Assembly: GCA_030847615.1 (NCBI GenBank)
Contig: JAUMIR010000002.1
Location: 239,215,809-239,279,808, forward strand
DNA: 64,000 bases
Reading direction: 5' to 3'
From: Gambelia wislizenii
Taxonomy: Eukaryota; Chordata; Lepidosauria; Squamata; Crotaphytidae
Part shown: positions 19,319-30,651 of the stretch, piece by piece
Numbering within the stretch: position 1 is the first letter of the stretch
Layout: the number at the start of each line of letters is the position of its first letter
Translations under genes and position numbers: made by a program
Notes under the pieces: model-generated
The model's database searches: none
What the model saw: only the letters and a program-made list of their open reading frames with translations
What the model was told of the DNA's origin: nothing

Positions 19319-20870
19319 GACATACTGGAAACACCCTTTTGTACCGAGGAGACTTAGGGAGGGGGAAATGTGTGGCTTTCAAGGCCAATTTGAGTTCAAA
19401 CTAAAACAGGTTCATGTGACCTTAATAGGGTCAAACTGGGGCAGAATACTGTGCACTGGGATTGTGGTATAGCCCTTACATGGATTCAGCCTTTGTTAGT
19501 CTCAAACAAAAGCTTTTATATCCTTTATATCTTTTTAGTGCTGAAACAGACTAACATATCTACATCTTTGAATAAAGCTGCCACAGTTATACCCCCAAAA
19601 GTGTGACATTATCCCTTGTTATATTGCAATCCTAATGCAGCTTAGATATGCCTTAGTTATTATTTTAAAAGAAACTGATTGAAAGTAACTTGTTATGTCT
19701 AGCCAGTTACTTCCAAGCTCTGTCTTCCATAAAGTAAGCCACATGGCCACCCTAATGGTAGCCAAAGGACTCTTTTGCTTGACCTTAAGTCCTACAACAG
19801 CAGGGAAGCTCAGCTAAATCCTCTCCAGAAAGACTTCGTCACAAGCCACCACCATTAATCAAGCCATTCACACAATGGACTGAGAAGCATCTTGAAAGGA
19901 GTGATCAGATGATGACAAGAAACCAATTTATGTCCAGACATGTGTGAAGCCACCCTGAGATGCTTCTGCCAACGCTTGTCCAACTTGTTCGGCAAATGAC
20001 AAGGCATGACAGGACTGGACTGGACGGAAAGATGAGATGAATGGGAGAAAATGTAATGGGCATTCCTGCCATGTTAAGGGCCATTCTCAATTTGAATAGC
20101 AGCAGTGGCAGCAGCAGCTCAAGGATCCTCCCGAAACAATGGCAACACATGTGCTCCGTCCACATGCCATCTCCTCCAACCCTCCCACAATGGCTTCTTT
20201 ATTGCCACAGCCAAAACCAAAAGGAGAAGTCCCCAGGTGGTAAAGCCACATATTTATAAACTCCTGTTGGAATGTCAGCTGCTGCTGCTGCTGGGATTTT
20301 GCTGCCCCTCCCACAGCCCCAATTCTTGCAGACCCAGAAGAGCTAAAGCACAGGCTCAGGAACTGAAATGACATTTGGTAGTGTACTTGGGCAAAGTGTG
20401 ACTTCTCATGGGCAATGACCCTGCTTCAGTTTGCCTCTGCCATGTTATTTATGGTGTTTGTGCTTCATACATTGCGCCTTTCTTTGTGCTGATTAATAGA
20501 CATTGGCTGTCGCTGTCCCAGAGGCCATAACCACAGGGTGGAGTGTGAAGGTGGAGAGAAGCACAACAAGATTGATTCAACATACTGATTTTCTATCTCT
20601 TTTCAATTTTCTTTACGACTATGTCAACCTGCTACAAGTTTTGGTAAATTCCATTGAGGTCCAGAATTACTGGAAGAAACAGATGATATGTGGGGTTTCA
20701 GTTTCCATCCATGCAACTCCCCCTGCATGTGTGTACACTCTCACACTGGTTTGTTGGATGTGAACACTCAGAACCATTAGGAACAGAAGAAAGTACTTAC
20801 ATTTGAAAGATCTGCTTGGAAAACATTGTCATTTCTCTCTTATCCATTACCACATATTCAAACAAAGCCT
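19319..20870. other. Unassigned intergenic DNA
   Basis: 19487-19580 resembles a piece of the palindromic GTTAGTCTCAAA repeat seen near 49300. Small CAG/CTG runs occur at 20098-20118 and 20277-20292. Overlapping open frames on both strands at 20040-20374 reflect the CAG/CTG-rich composition. Confidence 0.35.
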
Positions 20871-20871
20871 A

Positions 20872-21200
20872 GACCATGTGTAGGCAACTGTGGAACGATA
20901 GGGGGCTGTATTAGCCCCCCAGGAAACCTTGGAGGGCTGTACCCTCACTGCGCTTGTTCCCATACAACCCCCCACAACCCCCTCCAATTTTCTCTTGGGA
21001 ACATGGGAGACATTTTCACCATGTTTCTAGGCCAATGTGGACCATTTTAGGCCTAGGAAAGGCCTTCTTTTAACAACAGGAAGCGAAAAAAGTCACTTCC
21101 TGTTTACTTCCTGTTGTTTAAAAAAGGCTTCTCTTGGGCCTAAATGCCCTCAAGAACCAAAACATGGTGGAAATGCTGCCCCCACCCACCCAGAGAGCAT
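20872..21200. mobile_element. Probable palindromic MITE with a strong hairpin
   Basis: TTTTAGGCCTAGG at 21046-21058 is mirrored by GGGCCTAAA ending at 21144. Inside, AACAACAGGAAG (near 21072) faces CTTCCTGTTGTT (near 21108). The flanking GTAGGCAACTGTGGAA sequence has the look of a dispersed element. The ends could not be defined. Confidence 0.4.
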
Positions 21201-21765
21201 TCGGAGACAAAATAAAATTTGTATAATTTGCATAAATTTTGGAAACATTTTGTTTGACTCCGGGGCAGTTCCAGAGTCTTCAAAGATCGTTGGCCCTAGA
21301 CCAAAAGGGATGGGGGGGGGGAAGAGAGAGACTTCAAGTTCCCAAGTTCTCTTTTGTTGTCTACTAGACTCCTGAGACCAACCAGAACCTGCTGCAAGCA
21401 AGAGACCTTTGGAACTAAAGAATTCTCAGCCTAGGAATTTCAGTACCAGAACTGAATTGTACTTGAAGTCCTTCCATACAACATCCATTCTTGGTTACCT
21501 CCTTCTTTTTCTTCATTTTAGCAGCACCACTTAGGATGTAGGAGTCATTTTATTGTTCTTATTAATAAACTGGCAATCAGGAATCCTTTCCAATAGGCTG
21601 CAAATCATCTAGAGATCCATCAGTAGATCCCAACCTGTACACACCTGCACTAAGGAATATTTCAGATCAAGCTTACTACTTACTGAGCAGTCCGGATTCT
21701 GCCTATACAATTTCCTTCACACCCAACACTTTTTATTTTTATAATTGGGCTGGGAACAGCCCTGA
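21201..21765. other. Unassigned intergenic DNA
   Basis: Contains a G run at 21310-21320. No gene or repeat identified. Confidence 0.35.
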
Positions 21766-21960
21766 ATGACTCTGCATAATGTGGAATCAGACAACAATGA
21801 CAGTAAGCGACTGCACAAAATTCACACTTTTTTTGTGCAAAACAACATTAACAGCAATTTTCTGTCGAGAAAATGCTGTTTCCTGCACAGAAAATTATGT
21901 TTGCTATGCAAACAAACAAAAAACCTTATGAATTTTGCACAGAATGAATCCGGAACTGTG
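21766..21960. repeat. Inverted-repeat-rich segment, possible MITE remnant
   Basis: TGCACAAAATTCA (about 21813) is roughly mirrored by TGAATTTTGCACA (about 21928). In the centre CAGCAATTTTCT and AGAAAATGCTG (about 21852-21878) form a nearly perfect hairpin with a 4-nt loop. No coding capacity is recognised. Confidence 0.4.
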
Positions 21961-23985
21961 AATAGTCTTCAAAAACTGCACAGTTTTCAATCTCTTTCTT
22001 GCAGCAGGAAGAAGATTGTTAGAACTACTAATTCCCTCCTAAGGAATGTTTAGATTCCTTCTTCAATAATGAAGGAAATTAATTAGTCAAGGATTACAGT
22101 CCTAGCTTGCTCTCCACCGCCACCGACATCCTGCTCACCTGCCCCAGTCTCCTCGAGCTGGCAGAGGAGAGGGAAATGTTCCTGTTAGAAGAAGCTTTCA
22201 TATCTGCTACTTCCCCCACCACCTATTTTTTGTACTACCCAGCCTGCTGAAGAGTTCTGGGGAACTCAAAAATTTGCCTACTTTTATGGCATTTCTATTG
22301 ATTCTAATAAAGGGTGTTGATATTACCCAGCTATGGAATCGGTTCAATATTCAGGTGCACCCATCTATGAGCTGAAAGAGAAATAAATCTATAGGGAAAG
22401 CAACACTGTAAAAAGTGCTGGGGTGATCAGGAAAACTGGGTGGTTCAGCCCTTTCAAGCAAAGGCTCTTGCCAAATGAGAATCTGCACCTCAAGGCTTCT
22501 TCCTAAATTTCCAGTTTTCCTCTTTTAAAAAGTATATCTCCTGGTCTTTTACTTATGGAAATATAAAGAAAAACATGAAGACAATATTTTGCTTCATTCA
22601 GGCAAAGCAATTAATGGCTCTGAAGATACATTAGGCTACAAGTATTTATTTTCTAATTATTTTGCAATGATTCTCCATTTCCTTAGGACAACATTTTTGT
22701 GGCAGGCCTGTTTCTATAGTTTGAGTATACAATAAATAAATAAATAAACAAATAAAAAAATACAGCTATCATTTTTCATTTTGCAGAGGTTGGATCCATC
22801 ATATGGACCATTACAAACACAATCTCTTCCTACAGGATGGGGGTAAGCAGAGGGTGGCCCTCTGGATCTTGTAGGGCCACCCTCCTGTTGGAATATAGGG
22901 TTGGATGCGGTTAATTGTCTGTGTGTCTGGAATCGCTATGCTTTGCTGTGTGTTTTTAAACAGAGACTCTGCTGATTTTGTTTACCAGTATGACTGAGGA
23001 GAATACAGCCAACCGTTTTTTTGGCGCAAAGTTGAAAGATTCTTCCTTAGTTCCATTACCTCCCAGCATTCTTCTTATGCTGGCTTAGGGCTGATGAGAG
23101 TTGCAGAGCAAAAACATCTGATGGGTCATAGTCTTGCCCACCTCTTGCTTCAGGACCTACGGCAGAAAAGCAGCAAATCACAAAGAACACAAAAGCAGAA
23201 ATCTTGGCTTGATCAAAGGGTGGGACGGTATTTCTATGTACTCCGTGTGGATTATTTAGGATAAGTTGGCAAGAAAATCTCAACCGTCAAATAAAACTGC
23301 CAATTTGACACACCAGACACAGTCAGACAAGAAGGTTAAGCATAATCAAGGGGAAGGGGGTGATCCTTCCACCTTCTTTTCTGGCAATTTGCCTCAACGA
23401 TTAGGAAACAAGCTTTATTTTCCAAGAATGTTGGGAAAGGAACAATGTTGGCTACTTTCAGCAAAAAGATTCCTCTTGTGTCATCTTAAAAGACCTAGAT
23501 GTGACTATGGCCATGTTAAGATTTCTGAAGCTCCCTTGCTTTCAGTAAGCAAATTGCATGTGTGTGCGCGCGCATGTGTACACAAGCATGCACCTTAATA
23601 ACCTTTCCACTGGAAACAATAAATGTTAGAAAATGATATTTAATTAAAGTAAGTGTGAGCCTCCAGATCTTGTTAGATTGAAGCTCACAGCATCCCTCAC
23701 AATTTGCTAAACTTGTTAAGGCTTATGGGTATTGCAGTCTAATAATGTCTAGAGAGGCATCTGTTCCCCACCCTTGCTAAACACACATACCGGAGGTAAG
23801 TGTAATTTGTCTCAGTGAGGCTTACTTCTGAGTCATGGATAGGGTTACACTATTAATGTGCTTACCTCTGGTTGCAATGTGGCCATGTAGCACAAACCTA
23901 TGCATGAATACATGACATTCAGTGGGTCATACTTTCTTGAAGTCTATATATAGGTCTACAGCAAAAGTGGGAATCAGGCAACAAT
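21961..23985. other. Mostly unique intergenic DNA
   Basis: 22555-22690 is AT-rich, non-repetitive and enhancer-like in texture (candidate conserved element). (AATA)n lies at 22729-22757. An alternating purine-pyrimidine run (23556-23584) can adopt Z-DNA. No gene is supported. Confidence 0.35.
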
Positions 23986-23994
23986 TCAGATGTT

Positions 23995-24090
23995 TCTGAA
24001 TGTCAACACCCAGCATTCCTCACCATCAGCTGTGCTGGCTAGGACTTCTGGGACTTGAAATCAAAAATATCTAGAGGCTGTATGATTTCT
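23995..24090. mobile_element. MITE family D fragment
   Basis: The CCCAGCATTCCTCACCATCA block followed by TGTGCTGGCTAGG matches the family D element. Confidence 0.5.
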
Positions 24091-24177
24091 AACCCTGGCA
24101 TATAGCCTTTGAAGGAAATAACAATATATGAATTTGTGGCATTATGTTACATCCACATGCATGTGTTTGTTTGTGTA

Positions 24178-24545
24178 ACAACAACAACAACAATAATAAA
24201 TTTATTTGTATCCCGCCCCTCTACAAAATGCAATCGAGGCAGCTTACAACATTAAAATCTATGTACAAACCACTCCATCCCACCCATCCCTTAAAATACA
24301 ATTAAATAATTAAACATGTAAAACATACTCAATAAATACTAAAAATACTAAAAACAACACAATAAAAAGATGGATGGGATCGGACCAATATGATGTTTTC
24401 TCTTTGATGGCCGGGTATCTATTCAGGAAAGGCCTGCCAGAAGAGATCCGTCTTAAGAGCTTTTTAAAAGCTATTTAAGGTGGTAATGTGACAGTTCCAT
24501 AATCTGGGAGCAATAGCCGAAAAGGTCCTCTGGGTCCACACCATG
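24178..24545 (-). mobile_element. LINE-type 3' end, minus strand
   Basis: Begins with an (AAC/AAT)n tail, then AAATTTATTTGTATCCCGCC, the reverse of a GGCGGGATACAAATAAATTT tail common to reptile retroposons. AGGAAAGGCCTGCCAGAAGA (about 24427) recurs at the window's right edge near 63990. No protein domain survives. Confidence 0.5.
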
Positions 24546-24561
24546 AAGGTCCACACATATC

Positions 24562-24745
24562 TTCAAATTGCATATTGACTTATGATGGCCCTATGAATTT
24601 CACAGGGTTTTCTTGGTAAAGTAATACTCAGAGGTGGTTTTGCCAATACCTTCCTCTGAAATATAGCCTACAGCACCTGCTATTCATTGGTGGTTTCCCA
24701 TCCAAGTACTAAGCAGGGCTGAGCTTGCTTATCTAGAAGAGAGAG
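24562..24745 (-). mobile_element. 5S rRNA-derived SINE (copy 2)
   Basis: Reverse-orientation copy with CCCATCCAAGTACTAAGCAG (5S head) and the CAGAGGTGGTTTTGCCA body block. Homologous to the copy at 15303. Confidence 0.75.
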
Positions 24746-25747
24746 GCTCCTGGGACCTACTTTTGAGTAAAAATGCTCAGGATTGCACAGTTGGTCTTAA
24801 AGCCAGGTCAGCAAAGATTTTCTCTTGCATTTTATTAGGGGAAAGGGGCAGACAAAAGGATGCTGTGGGGGTTATATCCTGGAAGAAAACAGGGAAAAGA
24901 CAAATCCACTTGACTTGACATATGTCCGAATGAGGATCATGACACCATCTTAAAAGGCAAAACTGATTTTCAGCCACACTGAGTGTAATGTAGAATAACT
25001 TGCATTCCTGCTTTCCCTGTGGGCATGAATTCTATCATCACCTATTTTATCATATTTCCTACTAGAACACCACCTTTCCATGAAGCCTGAGGATGCTTCT
25101 GTTGTCAGCTCCATGCTAAATGGGGGCTGCTCCGGAAACATGCCCTCAGGAATTCCCCTCCCCCCTCCCATTAGCAAAGAGCTAAAAAAAATATGGAATG
25201 TCATCATGGAATTCCATGGATATTTGGTTTGACACACTCAGGTTGCATTTAGTTAGCTTAAATCCCAGAGAGAAAAATATCAGTCTTTTCAATTTTAAAA
25301 AATGGATAAAATCCCAGATATGCACATAGGCTCCTTCATGGGTAACCAAAATTATTATTTATTGGAACTCCATTTTGTTTCTTTCTTAAATTTCTGTAGG
25401 CAGAATCTTAGTAGGTGAGTACAGAATAAAACACAGCAAAATCAACAAGCTGTTAAAATGATCAGGGAGCAAGTTCTTGTTTGAATGATTACAACACTGA
25501 GAACTTTTTCACTTTACAAAGGAGACAAATAAGAGAGGAAATGAGAGTGGTTTGTAAAATTATGGATTTTGTGTAGAATGTGGATAGAGGTAGTTTTTTT
25601 TATCTTCCTATTATTATGCCATAACTCATAGTCTGACTATGCAATGAAACTAAATGGAGGCAAATTCTGGACAGACAAAGGGAAGTAATTATACAACTCC
25701 ATACCATACATTTTACAGTTCAGTTCACAGAGTATTCTTACATATGT
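24746..25747. other. Unassigned intergenic DNA
   Basis: No gene. The 95-codon minus frame at 25237-24950 has no domain. Confidence 0.35.
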
Positions 25748-25915
25748 CTTGTTGTGTGCCTTCAAGTCATTTCCAACTTATAGCAACTCCAAAGGCTGAG
25801 AGTGTGTGATTTGTTCAAGGTCACCCACTGAGTTTCCATGGCTGAGCAGGGATTTGAACCCTGGTCTCCAGAGTCATAATCCAGCAGTCAAACTACTATG
25901 CCATGGTGGCTACCT
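25748..25915 (-). mobile_element. tRNA-headed SINE
   Basis: Read on the minus strand it has a tRNA-like head with a B-box-like GGTTCAAATCCCTGCTC, the CCATGGAAACTCAGTGGGTG block, and the 3' end AAGTTGGAAATGACTTGAAG with a GCACACAAC tail. Pol III internal promoters in such heads drive SINE transcription. The middle segment is deleted compared with the copy at 56085. Confidence 0.75.
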
Positions 25916-26400
25916 GGAAGTATGTCCCATTGTCTTCAGTGAGAAATTTACTATCAGTTAAGTTTTATCCCCAGAAACTGCTTACCACAAGATCTAATAA
26001 CAGATGTCATTTTTGGAAAACATTAAAGGAGAATTAGGCAAGTTCATTGAGGCTAAGATTGTCAAATGGCTAGAGGTCATGGTGACTTTATGCTACTTCC
26101 AAGAGGAGCAACTCCCCTCTCAATGTGTTGACTTCACCTTTCCTTAGTGTGGGGTTGGGGTGGGCAACCCAGAACCCTTCATCTGTCATTGGATTGCAAT
26201 GTCCATGCCATATAGCCAAAGTTGAGGCTGATGGAAGTTGCAGTCTACCAACACCTGGGGGGGGGCATAAGTTGCCTGCTCCTGCTATAGTGGTTTGCCA
26301 AAGTATGAGGTGGTTGATCTTCTGAAAATGTGATAAACCAGAGAACCTTCCCCTGCCATTTTTTATCTATTCATGTCTCTATTTAGTTCAAAAGCTAAAG
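25916..26400. other. Intergenic DNA with a MITE family D remnant
   Basis: 26160-26285 shows the CCATTGGATTGCAATGTCC / TGGAAGTTGCAGTC pattern of family D, strongly decayed, followed by a G run. The rest is unassigned. Confidence 0.35.
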
Positions 26401-26404
26401 GCAC

Positions 26405-26428
26405 TTTTAAGACTAACTGGGTTGATGC
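26405..26428 (+). repeat. Left piece of a palindromic repeat interrupted by the LINE
   Basis: The TTTTAAGACTAACTGGG segment belongs to the repeat type seen at 49118-49305. Its partner segment ATGAGTTTTCATGGGCTTCA lies at 27552-27571, on the far side of the RTE-like LINE fragment. Confidence 0.5.
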
Positions 26429-27553
26429 TCCAAAGGGCTGCGGCAGAGCTTGAAGAAGACGACATCTATATACGTTACCATACTGATGGCAGCTTGTTTA
26501 ACTTAAGCCGTCTGAGGGCTCGCACCAAGACTCTAAACTATCTAGTCCGTGAGCTGCTCTTCGCTGATGATGCTGCCCTTGTTGCCCACACAGAAGCAGC
26601 TCTGCAGCGCCTAACATCCTGCTTCGCAACAGCTGCAGAGCTGTTTGGGCTGGAAGTCAACCTGAAGAAAACAGAAGTTCTTTACTAGCCAGCACCACAG
26701 GACGAACACCATCATCCCCACATTGCCATCATCAACTCTGTGCTTAGGTCCATTCAGCAGTTCACCTACCTGGGAAGCATCATCTCCTCAGATGCCAAGA
26801 TTGACAAAGAGATTGATCACAGATTAGCAAAGGCATATAGCACATTTGGAAGACTTCACAAAAGAGTCTGGAGTAATAAACACCTGAGGCGAAGCACAAA
26901 AATCAGTGTGTATAGAGCCATTGTACTGTCTGTTCTCCTTTATGGGTCTGAAACATGGGTCACCTATCGCCAACACTTACGACTCCTTCAGCGCTTTCAT
27001 CAGCGCTGTCTACGCACAATCCTAAATATACACTGGACTGACTATGTGACAAATGTTGCTGTCCTTGAGCAAGCAGGGATCACCAGCATTGAAGCCATGA
27101 TATTGAGAACACAGCTGCACTGGACAGGGCACGTTTCTAGGATGGAGGACCATCACCTCCCAAAAATAGTACTCTATGGTGAAGTCGCTACGGGTCAGCG
27201 TAAGAGGGGTGCTCCAAAAAAGTGATACAAGGACTCCCTGAAACAACATCTCAGGCTCGGCCAAATTGGTCACCAACAATGGTCCGCCCTGGCCTCACAT
27301 CGGAAGGCATGGAGACGCACTATCCACAATGCTGCAGCCTTATTTGAGAACTCACGCCAAACAAGTCTTGAAGAGAAACGACAACGCAGAAAGAATCACA
27401 ACCCGGAAACATCACCCAAGGAGACCTTCTGCTGTGCTTTTTGCAACCAGACTTGTTTATCTCGGATTGGCCTTTTTAGTCATCAGCGCACTTGCAGTAA
27501 GCACGGGATGAGTCCTTCCTGAATCTTCGTTTGCGAAGAAAAGCCAGAGAGAT
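26425..27553 (+). pseudogene. RTE-like LINE, 3' half with RT end and Cys/His motif (copy 3)
   Basis: This is a 5'-truncated copy in the forward orientation. The frame begins near MLQRAAAELEEDD and carries FADD (about 26566-26577), the FTYLGSIISSD block (26761-26793), LLYGSETW, TNVAVLEQAG, HVSRMED and a final C-x2-C...H motif, then the 3' hairpin at 27534-27549. Two stops interrupt it (after KTEVLY at 26686-26688 and after RKRGAPKK at 27223-27225). It has no CR1 insertion, so it serves as the unbroken reference for the copy at 2702-7338. Confidence 0.85.
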
Positions 27554-27720
27554 GAGTTTTCATGGGCTTCAATCCACCACCACCACTACCACTACTACTA
27601 CTACTTCTTGATGAAATATAATCTTCCAGAAACAGGTATTTCAGCACAATTGCATAGCTGTGGGTGTGAGATCAGGGTGTAAGAGCACACTGAAAAATGC
27701 AAATGTATATGTTGCAATCT
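27554..27720. other. Repeat flank and (CCA/CTA)n run
   Basis: 27576-27603 is an ACC/ACT-type trinucleotide run following the repeat piece at 27552. The rest is unassigned. Confidence 0.5.
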
Positions 27721-27721
27721 A

Positions 27722-28037
27722 GGAGACTTATCGCACAAGGGAAGGGAAGCAGCAATAAAGCCCGAGAGTAGCATGTTCCACCTTGCGTTATTACACCATT
27801 GATGTGCTTCAGATTTTCTCCCATTCTGGTCCCATGTGAGATGGTGGTACACATGAGTCTTTTTTCTAACTGGAAAAATCCATTAGCAAAAAGATTTGCC
27901 TTTACCATCGTTTCCCATGGGGCCAGAATAGGAAAATAGCTGAGGCATGTTGACATCATGCGATAAGGCAAGGTGGGATGCACTATTCTTGGGCTTTACT
28001 TTACTGCCGCTTCCCTTCCTTCATGCGATAAGCTCCC
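27722..28037. mobile_element. MITE with about 45-bp terminal inverted repeats
   Basis: The left end (GAGACTTATCGCACAAGGGA, then AGGGAAGCAGCAATAAAGCCC) is mirrored at the right end (GGGCTTTACTTTACTGCCGC, then TTCCCTTCCTTCATGCGATA, ending in AGCTCCC). No transposase. A TATCGCATGAGAAAGG motif inside the MITE at 629-1246 (near 825) resembles this terminus, suggesting related families. Confidence 0.65.
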
Positions 28038-28353
28038 AGAACATTAGAATCTGCCACAGGTCCCCCAGATATGGCAGAATAACCATAAAGATTAACAAAG
28101 TCATTGTAACTAGTGTGACTAGATAGCCTGTTTTTCTATGTCTCCCTCACTAGTCTTTTCATTATCCACCTTCCATTATTTGCCCCTGCAGCAGAAGTAC
28201 CATTGATCTGCAGTAACAAGTGAAGTTGATGACATAAGGACATCTTTCATATTACTTGGAAGGCATGGTGGGGTAGAGTTGTTCTTATACTCCATATATC
28301 AGGAGTCTATTCAGCCCGTTTCTCACCTGGCCCACCCCCAAGCTTGTAACACT
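28038..28353. other. Unassigned intergenic DNA
   Basis: No feature recognised. Confidence 0.35.
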
Positions 28354-28355
28354 AA

Positions 28356-28416
<61 letters not shown>
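28354..28416. repeat. (A)n(GA)n microsatellite
   Basis: A short A run is followed by about 26 uninterrupted GA units. Confidence 0.95.
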
Positions 28417-28418
<2 letters not shown>

Positions 28419-28558
28419 AGATTACTCTGGCATGACTTGTTTTTGAGAAACCTATGTTGACTTTTAGTGATCATAGCATCCCTTTCTCAGCCTGCATGCT
28501 GTGATCAGTAAAGTCAAACATGGGTTTCTCAAAAAAAAAAGTCATGGCAGACTAATCT
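28419..28558. repeat. 140-bp palindrome at the 5' end of a CR1 fragment
   Basis: The left arm (from AGATTACTCTGGCATGAC at 28419) mirrors the right arm (ending GTCATGGCAGACTAATCT at 28558), with arms of about 62 bp. The right arm reads as CR1 coding sequence (an S-W/H-x-T/R-N/L-type block just upstream of the RT), so the left arm is an inverted copy of it. Confidence 0.7.
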
Positions 28559-29040
28559 TATGGGGGGGGGTTATAGAGTTACTGGCTAAGTAGATGAAAG
28601 GAATGTTGTGGGTATAGCATATCCTGATTTCAGTAAGGCCTTTGACAAAGTCCTCCATGATATTCTTGCAATTAAACTAGTAAAATGTGAGCTGGACAAT
28701 GCTACTGTTAGGTGGATTTATAACTGGTTGACCAACCAATCCGAAAGGGTAGTCACCAATGGCTCCTCTTCATCCTGGAAAGAAGTAACTAGTGGAGTGT
28801 CACAGGGTTCTGTCCTGGGCCCAATGCTGTTCAACATCTTTGTAAATGACTTGGATGAGGGAACAGAGGGTATGTTTATCAAATTTGCAGATGGCAAATT
28901 AGAAGGGGTAGTGAATATCCCAAAAGAAAGGATCAGAATTCAAAATGACCTTAACAGATCAGAGAGCTGGGCCAAAACTAACCAAATGAATCTCAGCAGG
29001 GAGAAATGTAAGGTACTACATTTAGGACTTTTTCAGATGC
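28559..29040 (+). pseudogene. CR1-like reverse transcriptase fragment
   Basis: An open frame (Met at 28608) encodes the RT palm: PDFSKAFDKVLHD (motif A with its aspartate), TSGVSQGSVLGPMLFNIF (motif B), and KFADGKLEG where functional relatives have FADD-x-K, so the catalytic Asp pair is damaged by loss of about one codon. The frame ends soon after KCKVLHLG. This is the middle of a CR1/L3-like ORF with neither endonuclease nor C-terminus. Confidence 0.8.
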
Positions 29041-29044
29041 TCTA

Positions 29045-29070
29045 AAACAAACAAACAAACAAACAAAAAA
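29045..29070. repeat. (AAAC)n simple repeat
   Basis: About six AAAC units next to the CR1 fragment. Confidence 0.9.
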
Positions 29071-30095
29071 TGTGGAGGTCAGGAGGAGGACACCGCTGTC
29101 CCGCTTCCGGAGGTCACTTCTGCACACCCCATCCTCTTCCCGTCCTTCATTCGTTCTCCCTCCGTGCTAACAAAAGGTGAGGAAGATGCTAAATGTGTTT
29201 CTTAATGTCCAGTGATTGGATTTTAACAGCTTTGAGCAACTTTTAGGTTGGGAGCTGAGGAGAGGAAATTTCACAATCAGTAAATACAAAAGGGTTTCTC
29301 CATCCATTAACCTCCCATTTATGTGGAATGTGTCTTCTTTTGGCCTTACATCCCCAGGCCGCCTTGGGGTAAGACAGGGCACTCAAATGACCTTTTGAGA
29401 CCATCCTGTCTTTTTCCCTTTGTAAAATGCCACATTAATGAACCAAACTTGGCCAGCTTCTGAGGCCTGTAGCTAATGCTAACATTCCAGGAGTGGGGTG
29501 CTTTGGAAGTGGGGTGCAAGCTTGTGCTCACAGTTGTGTACACTGCTAATGGGCAAAACTTTGACTGACCATTGTAATCATGGAGACCCTTCACCGGGGC
29601 AGCAATGGACTGGCCAGGAAAAACCCACAGCCAAGCAGCTTCCATGGGTCCTTCTTGGGCTTTTTTTAGTAAATCAAAACTAGATCTCATGCCTGCAGTG
29701 TAGCTCTAGGCACCATTGTCCTTGTCTTTGAGAAGGAGTAATGAATTGCAGGCTTAAGCTAAGTCCGGCAAGTTTTGATTTCCAAGGTCAAGTTTATGTC
29801 CAAGCTTATTTTGTTATGCCTGGAGATTATCCCCCCACACCCCTTGGTTGGTCACAAGTGTGTGGGAACCCAATTGGCTGCCAAGAATTGAAGAAAAAAG
29901 ACTCTGCATGTGCTCAAAGGTCCTGGCATTAGAATAACGTCCATGTTAAGGCATGGTGAGGCTTCCCTTTAGTGTTACATCTTGTTACTTCCCATTATAA
30001 ATGATCCCAAGAAGCTATTTTTAAAAACATGGTTATGTTAAGCCTTCACATTCATGTGGGTTTTTCCCTCTTCTACAAGAAATTGTATCCACATT
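29071..30095. other. Unassigned intergenic DNA
   Basis: Overlapping short frames on both strands (29167-29690) have no domain. No repeat was identified. Confidence 0.35.
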
Positions 30096-30185
30096 TGTTG
30101 CTGATGTTGTATGCCTTCAACTCATTTCTAACTTATGGTGACCCAAGATGAACTTATCACATGTTTTTTCTGAGGCTGAATGTAG
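30096..30185 (-). mobile_element. tRNA-headed SINE, 3' fragment
   Basis: The GTTGTATGCCTTCAACTCAT start and ACTTATGGTGACCCAAG are the 3' segment of the tRNA-headed SINE. It is cut off at about 30185 and followed by a G run. Confidence 0.6.
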
Positions 30186-30389
30186 CGGGGGGGGGGGGAG
30201 TCTAACTTAATCCAATAGGAGTTATTCCTCTCATCCTTCGTTTACTCTGTGGATGACTAAGTTTTCAGTTGCCCCTCTTTTAATGTACCTTTATGACACT
30301 AGATGAACTTTTTTGTTTCCTATCAGCAATAGCAATAGCATTGATTGCTATAGCTAATAGCATTAGGGAGTGCCGACTGCTCCCAACAA

Positions 30390-30520
30390 GACGGGTACTC
30401 ATTTTACTGACCTACAGAAGGATGGAAGGCTGGGTCAACCTTGGAGCTTTCTGGGATCAAATCATAACCTTGTGGCTTGCAGTACTGGCATTTAACCACT
30501 ACGCCACCAGGGCTCCCTTC
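30390..30520 (-). mobile_element. Second type of tRNA-derived SINE
   Basis: On the minus strand this ends in a tRNA-like head (GGTTAAATGCCAGTACTGCA with a B-box-like GGTTATGATTTGATCCC). The body carries GGAAGGCTGGGTCAACCTTG in plus-strand reading. It differs from the common SINE of this window. Confidence 0.5.
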
Positions 30521-30651
30521 CTATCAGCATTTCTTTTATGTTGTTTTTAAACCTGTCGAGTGAACAAATCTTGCCAATAAAACCACCTGATGGTCACCCA
30601 TAAGTATGAAAGACTTGAAGCCACACAACAACAAGAAGTTAAAGGAATCCT

